Shown: in pieces, positions 13,674-20,187 of the stretch | Layout of the letters: every line of letters begins with the position of its first letter | Numbering within the stretch: position 1 is the stretch's first letter | NCBI GenBank assembly: GCA_001795165.1 | Contig: MGNS01000127.1 | Location: forward strand, 3,856-25,212 | Direction of reading: 5' to 3' | From: Chloroflexi bacterium RBG_16_57_11 | GTDB lineage: Bacteria > Chloroflexota > Anaerolineae > Anaerolineales > UBA4823 | DNA length: 21,357 nt | Translations under genes and position numbers: made by a program | The notes under the pieces: generated by a model | What the model saw: the letters and a program-made list of their open reading frames with translations, nothing else | Databases searched by the model: none | What the model was told of the DNA's origin: nothing

Positions 13674-14789
13674 ATGAGCCCCAATGGGATCCAACGTTTT
13701 GTCATCAAGCTGGGTACTTCTACGCTGACCTCCGGGACGTCGCAGCTATCCCTGCCGCGCATGGTCGAGCTCGTCCGCCAGATGGCGCAACTCCACACAT
13801 CCGGAAACGAAGTCATCCTGGTTACCTCTGGGGCTATCGCCGCCGGGCGCGAGCGGCTGTCCTTCCGCCAGCTGCCCAAAGATATCCCCGCCAAGCAGAT
13901 GCTGGCTGCCGTCGGGCAACCCAGGCTGATGGCGATCTACGAGCAGCTATTTGGCTTGTATGGCCTGACCGTAGCCCAGGTGTTGCTCACCCGCTCCGAC
14001 CTGGCCGACCGCCGCCGTTACCTGAACTCGCGCAACACGCTGGCAGCACTGTTAGCCCAGCGGATCATCCCGGTGATCAATGAGAATGATACCGTCGCCA
14101 CCGAGGAGATCCGGGTGGGCGATAACGATAGCCTATCCGCGCTGGTCGCCAACCTCGTGGAGGCAGATTGGCTGATCTTGTTGACCGACCAGCCCGGCCT
14201 GCTAACCGCGGATCCGCGACAGGACCCAACCGCCGAGCTGGTGCGCGAAATCTCAGGCGCAGAGATCCCGCAGGATCTTTGGCGAGCAGCGGGCGGCTCC
14301 GCCGGCAGCCTGGGTACCGGCGGCATGCACACCAAGCTGCAGGCGGCGGACCTGGCACGTCGCTCCGGCGCACAGGTGATCATCGCCTCCGGCATCGAGT
14401 TGAATATCCTGTTGCGCCTGGTGGAGGGTGAAGCCCTGGGTACGCGCTTTCAACCCCTTTCAAGCGCGCTGGAGGGGAGAAAGCGCTTTATCCTGGCAGG
14501 TCGCCGGGCGCCGGGATTGCTCGTGGTTGATGAGGGCGCCGCGCAAGCCATGCGCCGCGGCGGTAGCCTGCTTCCGGTGGGCGTGACCGATGTGCAGGGC
14601 ACATTCGAGCGCGGCGACACAGTCCGGATTGCCAGCCCCGATAACGACGAGATTGCGCGCGGCCTGGTCAATTACGCCTCCACAGACCTGATCCGTATCA
14701 TCGGCGTGCAATCCGATGCCATCGAGAGCACCCTGGGGTTCTTCTACGGCGAGGAAGTTATCCACCGCAATAACATGGTCTTGTTATAG
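13674..14789 (+). CDS. proB: Glutamate 5-kinase
   Basis: Phosphorylates L-glutamate with ATP to gamma-glutamyl phosphate, the first step of proline synthesis in the cytoplasm. The 371-residue length is normal for the two-domain form. The amino-acid kinase domain (about 1-260) has VIKLGTSTLTSG at 10-21, VILVTSGAIAAGRERL at 47-62, VINENDTVAT at 134-143 and VGDNDSLSALVANL at 148-161. A C-terminal PUA domain (about 275-371) begins RFILAGRRAPGLLVVDEGA. The ATG at 13674 is the first in frame. No Shine-Dalgarno is seen, and a TGTGATAAA -10-like element at 13653-13661 would give a very short leader, so the message may be nearly leaderless. proA follows after 24 nt, forming the usual proBA pair. Confidence 0.97.
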   Translation: MSPNGIQRFVIKLGTSTLTSGTSQLSLPRMVELVRQMAQLHTSGNEVILVTSGAIAAGRERLSFRQLPKDIPAKQMLAAVGQPRLMAIYEQLFGLYGLTVAQVLLTRSDLADRRRYLNSRNTLAALLAQRIIPVINENDTVATEEIRVGDNDSLSALVANLVEADWLILLTDQPGLLTADPRQDPTAELVREISGAEIPQDLWRAAGGSAGSLGTGGMHTKLQAADLARRSGAQVIIASGIELNILLRLVEGEALGTRFQPLSSALEGRKRFILAGRRAPGLLVVDEGAAQAMRRGGSLLPVGVTDVQGTFERGDTVRIASPDNDEIARGLVNYASTDLIRIIGVQSDAIESTLGFFYGEEVIHRNNMVLL

Positions 14790-14813
14790 ATCTAAAAGGT
14801 CGAGGATACAGAT

Positions 14814-16085
14814 ATGCTGGTCACAATGGGAAAACAGGCCCGGTCCGCTGCTAAAGCGCTAAGCCGGGCGAGCACCGGACAGAAAAACGCGGCTTTGCTG
14901 AGCCTGGCAGACCGGCTGATCTCTTCAAGTGATGCCATCCTGGCTGCCAATCGCCAGGATGTCGCCGAGGCTGAAACAAACGGCTTGAGCGCCGCAATGA
15001 TCGACCGCCTGACGCTGAATATACCCAGGCTGGAGGGGATTGCCGAGGACCTGCGCAAGGTGATCGAGCTTCCGGACCCGGTGGGGGAAATATTTGAGCC
15101 ACTTACCTTGCCTAATGGCCTGCGCGTCCACAAACAGCGCGTCCCATTGGGGGTGCTGGCGGTCATCTACGAGGCGCGACCAAACGTCACCCTGGACGTG
15201 GCCGGGCTGGCGCTCAAGACCGGCAACGCGGTGATCCTGCGCGGCGGCAGCGAGACGCTGCGAACTAACCGGGAGCTGGTAGCCGTCATCCGCGGTGTTC
15301 TTCAGGAATGCGGCCTGCCCGAGGATGCCGTTCAATTCATCGATGACCCGGACCGCGCCCGGGTGATGGAACTGCTTCAGATGTACGAGTACATCGACAT
15401 GCTGATCCCGCGTGGCGGGGCCGCGCTGCACCAGTTCTGCCGTGAGAACAGCCGTATCCCGGTGATCACAGGCGGCATCGGCATCTGCCACCTGTTCGTC
15501 GACCAGTCGGCCGACTTCGAGGCGGCCGTGAAGGTGATTTATAACGCCAAAACCCAACGCCCGACCGTCTGTAACGCCCTGGATACCGTCCTGGTGCACC
15601 GCAGCGTGGCAGCGGACATCCTGCCCCAGGTAGTAGCCAGGTTGGAAGAGGCGGGTGTGTCCTTCCGCGCGGATGAGTCGGCCATGCCTTACCTGATCCC
15701 AGACCATCTAGGGGGGACCCTTCCGGCGTCGGTGACGACCGCGGGTCCGGAGGATTTCGACACGGAATGGCTCTCGCTGGTGCTGGGCTTGAAGGTGGTC
15801 GATGGGATTGACCAGGCCATCGAGCACATCGCCGCGCACAGCACGCAGCACTCGGACGGCATCCTGACTCATGACGATGCCAACGCCCGACGGTTCATCG
15901 CCGAGGTTGATTCGTCGGCCGTATATGTCAACGCCAGCACACGTTTCACGGATGGGAGCCAGCTGGGGCTTGGTGCTGAGGTGGCGATCTCCACCCAGCG
16001 TCTACACGCCCGTGGCCCGATGGCCCTGCGCGAGCTGACCACTTATAAGTGGGTGGTGCAGGGCGATTACACCGTGCGACAATAA
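14814..16085 (+). CDS. proA: Gamma-glutamyl phosphate reductase (glutamate-5-semialdehyde dehydrogenase)
   Basis: Reduces gamma-glutamyl phosphate with NADPH to glutamate-5-semialdehyde, which cyclises to pyrroline-5-carboxylate. The 423-residue length is typical. Visible ALDH-superfamily features are VPLGVLAVIYEARPNVTLDVAG (110-131), the Rossmann-side KTGNAVILRGGSE (135-147), MLIPRGGAAL (196-205) and the catalytic Cys253 in RPTVCNALDTVLVH. The end carries RFTDGSQLGLGAEVAISTQRLHARGP. The ATG at 14814 follows a GAGGAT ribosome-binding site 24 nt after proB, so the two should be co-transcribed and the labile acyl phosphate may be channelled between them. The gene for the last step (proC) is not in the window. 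A two-way terminator follows. Confidence 0.97.
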   Translation: MLVTMGKQARSAAKALSRASTGQKNAALLSLADRLISSSDAILAANRQDVAEAETNGLSAAMIDRLTLNIPRLEGIAEDLRKVIELPDPVGEIFEPLTLPNGLRVHKQRVPLGVLAVIYEARPNVTLDVAGLALKTGNAVILRGGSETLRTNRELVAVIRGVLQECGLPEDAVQFIDDPDRARVMELLQMYEYIDMLIPRGGAALHQFCRENSRIPVITGGIGICHLFVDQSADFEAAVKVIYNAKTQRPTVCNALDTVLVHRSVAADILPQVVARLEEAGVSFRADESAMPYLIPDHLGGTLPASVTTAGPEDFDTEWLSLVLGLKVVDGIDQAIEHIAAHSTQHSDGILTHDDANARRFIAEVDSSAVYVNASTRFTDGSQLGLGAEVAISTQRLHARGPMALRELTTYKWVVQGDYTVRQ

Positions 16086-16133
16086 GAGTTGGGAAAATGC
16101 CGGCCAGGAGCACCAACAAACTGGGCGAAGAAG

Positions 16134-16167
16134 AAAGGGCTGCCGATGTTTCGCATGGCAGCCCTTT
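16134..16167. terminator. Two-way terminator between proA and the MttB-like gene
   Basis: AAAGGGCTGCC (16134-16144) pairs with GGCAGCCCTTT (16157-16167). ATG and CAT just inside extend the stem after one mismatch. It sits between two convergent genes and the T-run/A-run symmetry suits both strands. Confidence 0.85.
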
Positions 16168-16171
16168 CATT

Positions 16172-17638
16172 TCACTGGTAACGGCTCTCGGCTTGCGCCA
16201 GCAACGCCTGGATCGCTTCGGCGGCGCCCTCCGGCAGCGGCGGGGGTCGGTGGGTGGAGAGGATCTTACGCAGCTTCTCTTTTACTCGATCTTCGAGGCT
16301 ATTGCCCCCCTTCTGCTCCCAGATCACATAAGGATCGCGATCCAACAGGCCTGGTGTCCAAATTTCCTGGCGGCATAGAGCGACCGATTGGGGCTCGGCT
16401 ACGAAATAGCCCGCCGGTCCCACCTTTTCGATCAGGTCCAGCATGATCGATTCCCGGCTGACCTCGACGCCGCGCATAAAACGCTTGACCATACTGATCA
16501 CCTCGTCGGCGAATACCAGCAGCGAGGGCGAGCCGATATCGGCGCAATCCAGGAACCCCACATCGTGGACCAGGCAGGCGCCGCTCAGCGCCGAGGTCAA
16601 AATCTGCAGGGCGATCTCAACCCCCGCCTGTGCATCCAGCTGCTTGCTCTCCGAAGCCCCGGCCGTGCCCATGAATGGCACGCCCAGGTAGCGTGCCAGC
16701 TCGGCCGCCGCCGCCACGTACAGGTCCGTCTCAGGCGCGCCGTAAGACGGACGGGCGGTGCGCAAATCCATCGGCGTAGGCAGGCCGCCAATCACCATCG
16801 GGGCGCCGCGACGCTTGAGCTGTATGATCGCCAGCCCGCTCAGCGCCGCCGCCAGATGAATCACCAGTCCGCTTGCGCCCGTAACGGGCGATTCCAATCC
16901 AACCGATGGCCCGCCCAGGTAAACGATCGGGATGCCATGTTCCGCCGCCCACAACAGATTGGCAACCTGTTTTTCACCATGTCGCAGCGGAGATTCATAA
17001 TTGGCGAAGTAAGCAAAGATCGGGCGGCGTTGCAAAGCCTGCTCCCCGCCCGCCACCGCCACGGCGATGCGGTAGATGTCTTGCAGTGTAGCCGTGTCGT
17101 TAGCCCAGGCCACGATCGGCTTGCCGGTGTTGGCGATCATCTCGGAAAACTCGTAGACAGGCGAGAGCACTGGCCGGACGTCATCGAACATGCTCAGGCT
17201 CATGGCGTAATCGAGGTTGGGTAGTGCATCCACCACCCGGGCAGTCGTGGCCGCGTCCCCGCGCCGCGACTTGCGCCGCTCGCCGGTCTCGGGGTCCTGG
17301 TAATACGTACAGGTCGGGCCAGGGCCAAAGTAAACCCGCTCATTGGCCACCTGGATGGGGTGAACGCCATCATGACCCCATAAGGGGAAGGTGCGCGGGA
17401 CTGCAGTCAGCGCATCCTGGATGATATGCGGCGGGATGTAAGCGCGGTTCGCCTCCACCCGGGCGCCGGCAGAGGCCAGTAACTGGCAGGCCTCAACCTG
17501 GTTTACGATAACCCCAACCCGGCTCAAGCATTCCAAGGCCGCCAGGTACAGCTCCTGGCATTGGCGGTCTGATAGAACACGGAACTGCGGAGTTTGCCGT
17601 TCGGCGAAGTTGCTCAGGTTGACCATAGCTCCCGTCAC
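16172..17638 (-). CDS. MttB-family (trimethylamine methyltransferase-like) corrinoid methyltransferase, non-pyrrolysine
   Basis: A 488-residue member of the MttB superfamily, which moves a methyl group from a quaternary or tertiary amine to a corrinoid protein. Family marks are DxETGERRKS (115-124), a TIM-barrel core with GKPIVAW (172-178), GIPIVYLGGPSVGLESPVTGASGLV (235-259), GTAGASESKQLDAQAGVE (324-341) and LVHDVGFLDCADIGS (356-370). No in-frame TAG is present, so this is the pyrrolysine-free type, like those acting on glycine betaine, carnitine or proline betaine. The substrate cannot be told. The GTG start at 17638 is favoured over ATG 17626. AGGAGG lies 6 nt before the GTG, and the GTGA overlaps the aminotransferase stop, so translation is coupled. 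It is the last gene of the PLP-enzyme cluster. Confidence 0.9.
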   Translation of the reverse strand: MTGAMVNLSNFAERQTPQFRVLSDRQCQELYLAALECLSRVGVIVNQVEACQLLASAGARVEANRAYIPPHIIQDALTAVPRTFPLWGHDGVHPIQVANERVYFGPGPTCTYYQDPETGERRKSRRGDAATTARVVDALPNLDYAMSLSMFDDVRPVLSPVYEFSEMIANTGKPIVAWANDTATLQDIYRIAVAVAGGEQALQRRPIFAYFANYESPLRHGEKQVANLLWAAEHGIPIVYLGGPSVGLESPVTGASGLVIHLAAALSGLAIIQLKRRGAPMVIGGLPTPMDLRTARPSYGAPETDLYVAAAAELARYLGVPFMGTAGASESKQLDAQAGVEIALQILTSALSGACLVHDVGFLDCADIGSPSLLVFADEVISMVKRFMRGVEVSRESIMLDLIEKVGPAGYFVAEPQSVALCRQEIWTPGLLDRDPYVIWEQKGGNSLEDRVKEKLRKILSTHRPPPLPEGAAEAIQALLAQAESRYQ

Positions 17639-18828
17639 TTACCGCCTCCTTTTAGCGTCCCCAGGGCGGCCGCCGCCAGAGCGGGCTTCATGCGCTCCAG
17701 CGCCTCCAGACTGTTCTCCAGGGAATTGGCAAAACACAAGCGCAGGTAACCCTCACCGTTTTTGCCAAAGGAGGTCCCCGGCAAAACCGCCACCCCGGTC
17801 TCTTCCAGCAGGTATTCGGCCAGCCAGTTCGAGCTGCAACCGAAAGCGGTAACATTGGGGAAGACATAAAACGCGCCTTGCGGCATGCGGCAGCGCACAC
17901 CGGGGATATCATTCAGGCCGGCCACCAGCGCGTCCCGGCGTCGCTTGTATTCGGCGACCACAGCCTCGACATGCTCTTGCGGCCCTGTGATGGCCTCGAT
18001 GCCAGCCACCTGGGTGAAGCTGGCTGTGCAGCCCACCGAATGCGTCAGCAGCAGCTCGACCCGCTCGGCCAACAGCCGGGGCATGATGCCATAGCCCAGG
18101 CGCCAGCCGGTCATGGCGTAGGTCTTCGAAAAGCCGTCACAGATGATCGTGCGCTCTGCCATCCCCGGCAGAGAGGCGATGCTGGATGCGGGCTGGTCGT
18201 ACACCAGCCGGGCGTAAATCTCGTCGGACAGAACCCACAGATCGCGCTGGCGGGCGACCTCGGCGATGTGCTCCAGGGCCGCCAACGGCATCACGCCACC
18301 GGTAGGGTTGCTGGGTGAGTTCAGCACCACCATGCGCGTGTGATCGTTCACCAGCCGGTCGAAGGCCTCCAGGTTGAAGGAAAAATCTTCCTCTTCCCGC
18401 AACGGGACCGGCACCGGCGTGCCTCCGGCGACATCGATCATCGCCGCGTAGGTGGGGAAACCTGGGTCCGGATAGATGACCTCGTCACCAGGGCGAACCA
18501 GCGCCAGGGTGGGAAAGAACAGGGCTGGCTTGGCGCCCGGCCCCACCACTACCTGCGCTGGCTCGATCGGGATGCCCCGGCGGCGGGAGGCATCTTCAGC
18601 GATGACCTTACGCAGGGCAGGGATGCCAGCCGAGGGCGTGTAACGCGTAAAACCCTCCTCGATGGCATCGATCCCGGCCTGCGAGATATTCTCGGAAGCG
18701 GTCACGTCCGGTTGACCCAGCTCCAGGTGGATCACATGGCGCCCCGAGGCTTCCATCGCCTGGGCTTTGGCCAACATGAAATATGCGCCTTCGGGCATCA
18801 GTTTGAGGACACGTTCAGCAAAGTCCAT
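17635..18828 (-). CDS. Class I/II pyridoxal-phosphate aminotransferase (AspC-like)
   Basis: A 397-residue fold-type I enzyme. It has HLELGQPDV near the N-terminus (35-42), FTRYTPSAGIPALR (60-73), NSPSNPTGGV with Asn174, and SDEIYARLVY with Asp202 and Tyr205. DGFSKTYAMTGWRLGY carries the PLP Lys235, and GYLRLCFA near the end carries the substrate-carboxylate Arg. This pattern fits the Thermus-type aspartate/aromatic aminotransferase subgroup, but the amino donor cannot be assigned. The ATG at 18828 has a near-full anti-Shine-Dalgarno match (AGGAGGTGA, complement of 18832-18840), which overlaps the upstream stop codon. Its own stop overlaps the GTG of the MttB-like gene. This tight packing says it works with its neighbours, possibly on the amine product of demethylation; that role is inferred. 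Confidence 0.92.
   Translation of the reverse strand: MDFAERVLKLMPEGAYFMLAKAQAMEASGRHVIHLELGQPDVTASENISQAGIDAIEEGFTRYTPSAGIPALRKVIAEDASRRRGIPIEPAQVVVGPGAKPALFFPTLALVRPGDEVIYPDPGFPTYAAMIDVAGGTPVPVPLREEEDFSFNLEAFDRLVNDHTRMVVLNSPSNPTGGVMPLAALEHIAEVARQRDLWVLSDEIYARLVYDQPASSIASLPGMAERTIICDGFSKTYAMTGWRLGYGIMPRLLAERVELLLTHSVGCTASFTQVAGIEAITGPQEHVEAVVAEYKRRRDALVAGLNDIPGVRCRMPQGAFYVFPNVTAFGCSSNWLAEYLLEETGVAVLPGTSFGKNGEGYLRLCFANSLENSLEALERMKPALAAAALGTLKGGGK
17645..17650 (-). promoter_or_regulatory. Ribosome-binding site that decides the GTG start of the MttB-like gene
   Basis: AGGAGG (complement of 17645-17650) lies in the last codons of the aminotransferase, 6 nt before GTG 17638. The alternative ATG at 17626 has only GGGAG two bases away, which is too close. 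Confidence 0.75.
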
Positions 18829-18838
18829 CCGTCACCTC

Positions 18839-20098
18839 CTACAGGCGGGCGAGCGCCTGGTCCAGGTCAGCGATAACATCCGCGGCGTTTTCTAGACCGA
18901 CCGAGAGGCGGATCAGACCATCGTCGATGCCGGCTTCGTGGCGTTCCTCCTGGGTCATATGCTCGTGTGTGATGGTGCGGGGATGCATGCAGATAGTGCG
19001 GCTGGTGCCAAAGGTCACCGCATGAACCACCAGCTCCAGGCTGTTCATCATCGTGGCTGCGCCCGCCATGCCTCCCGGCACGACAAACGAGAGCAGCCCG
19101 CCACCGCCCTTCATCTGGCGCCGGGCCAGCCCGGCCTGCGGGTGGCTGCTTAAGCCGGGATAATTGACCTGTTTCACCTTTGGATGGGAGGCCAGGAACC
19201 CGGCCACCGCCTGTGCGTTGGCGCTGTGGCGCTCCATGCGCAGCGACAGGGTCTCCAGATATTGTAGCATCAGCCAGGCCTCGAAGGGCTGCAGGATGGC
19301 GCCGACGAATTCGGTGGTGTTCCAGCGGATGTCCTCCACCAGCTCTTCCGGGCCGACCACTGCCCCGCCGAGCACCGAGGCGTTGCCCGCCAGGAATTTT
19401 GTCAGCGATAGCAGAATGATGTCCGCGCCCAGATCCATCGGTTTTTGCAGGGCAGCCGTAGCCGTGGTGTTGTCTACCAACAATGGGACGCCGCGTGAAT
19501 GGGCGACTTCAGCCACCGCCGCGATGTCGGTCACCAACAAGACCGGGTTGCTGGGCGTCTCCACCCAGACCAGGCGGGTCTGCTTGTCGATGGCGCGGTC
19601 CCAGGCCTTGGGATCGGTGAACTCTTTGACAAAGCGGAATTCGACCCCGCAGCGCTCCGGGAAGATGGTCGCGGCCTGCTTGTAGCCTTCCCCAAAAGTG
19701 TTAAGCGTGGTGACGACATTATCGCCCGGGCGGGCGATGGTGAATACCAGGTTGAACAACGCCTGCGAGCCGGAGCCGGCGGTCACAGCGCTCTCGCCGC
19801 CCTCCAGTGATGCCAGGCGATCCTCTAAAACGCTGACAGTGGGCGTCTTGCTGCGCCCGTAGATGTAATCCGGGAACTTATCGAACGAGGGGTAAGGATA
19901 AGTCATCGACTGTACGATAGGCGGCACGAAAGCGCGGAACTGCTCGACGTTTCTCAGCGGGTGAAATCCGGCGTGCAGCGCCCGGGTATCGAAACCCAAT
20001 TTTGCATCCGCCCGTGCGGCCGGTTTTACCTCCGGTTGATATACCCATGGGTCACGCAGGAAGAAGGGTTTCCCTTCGTTCGAATGATCGCTTGACAT
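18839..20098 (-). CDS. Cys/Met metabolism PLP-dependent enzyme (gamma-synthase/lyase family), divergent active site
   Basis: A 419-residue homologue of cystathionine gamma-synthase, methionine gamma-lyase and O-acetylhomoserine sulfhydrylase. It has FVPPIVQSMTY, YIYGRSKTPTVSVLEDRLASLEGG (79-101), VTAGSGSQALF (105-115), VETPSNP (179-185), VDNTTAT (208-214) and the PLP Lys234 in SLTKFLAGNASVLGG. Several normally fixed residues differ. The catalytic Tyr of the LYGG loop aligns with Phe135 (NTFGEG), the HSxTK serine-histidine is LSLTK, GHSD is GNAS, and NPT is TPT. The product is therefore not safely any of the named enzymes, and the reaction may differ. The N-terminus (about 1-35) is long and polar. 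The ATG at 20098 has only a weak ribosome-binding site. Its TAG overlaps the ribosome-binding site of the aminotransferase. Confidence 0.88.
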   Translation of the reverse strand: MSSDHSNEGKPFFLRDPWVYQPEVKPAARADAKLGFDTRALHAGFHPLRNVEQFRAFVPPIVQSMTYPYPSFDKFPDYIYGRSKTPTVSVLEDRLASLEGGESAVTAGSGSQALFNLVFTIARPGDNVVTTLNTFGEGYKQAATIFPERCGVEFRFVKEFTDPKAWDRAIDKQTRLVWVETPSNPVLLVTDIAAVAEVAHSRGVPLLVDNTTATAALQKPMDLGADIILLSLTKFLAGNASVLGGAVVGPEELVEDIRWNTTEFVGAILQPFEAWLMLQYLETLSLRMERHSANAQAVAGFLASHPKVKQVNYPGLSSHPQAGLARRQMKGGGGLLSFVVPGGMAGAATMMNSLELVVHAVTFGTSRTICMHPRTITHEHMTQEERHEAGIDDGLIRLSVGLENAADVIADLDQALARL

Positions 20099-20122
20099 GG
20101 TGGATGAAGCCTTTCTGTTATT

Positions 20123-20135
20123 TGATCCTGGATCA
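20123..20135 (-). promoter_or_regulatory. Short palindrome TGATCC-T-GGATCA before the Cys/Met PLP gene
   Basis: A perfect 6-bp inverted repeat around a central T, 25 bp upstream of the ATG at 20098, in the 89-bp gap after the upstream MttB-like gene. It could be an operator for an internal promoter. Support is symmetry and position only. Confidence 0.3.
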
Positions 20136-20187
20136 GGTCGGAACCGTTAATGGTTAAGATCTTGGTCCCGCCCTGCGAATTGCCGGC

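Noticed and set aside
13479..13694. A 71-codon minus-strand open frame upstream of the PDZ protease
   Set aside because: It runs through the palindromic repeat at 13504-13528 and into the proB start, has no ribosome-binding site, and its only tidy peptide (GAHGMRPYA) comes from the repeat.
14925..15707. A 260-codon minus-strand open frame within proA
   Set aside because: Antisense to a fully recognisable proA with intact catalytic motif.
16388..17224. A 278-codon plus-strand open frame within the MttB-like gene
   Set aside because: Arg/His/Gln-rich antisense translation without domains; the minus-strand MttB motifs are unambiguous.
13674..17638. A functional link between proBA and the convergent MttB-like gene (proline betaine metabolism)
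   Set aside because: proBA is the standard biosynthetic pair, is on the other strand and is separated by a two-way terminator, so adjacency alone is not evidence.
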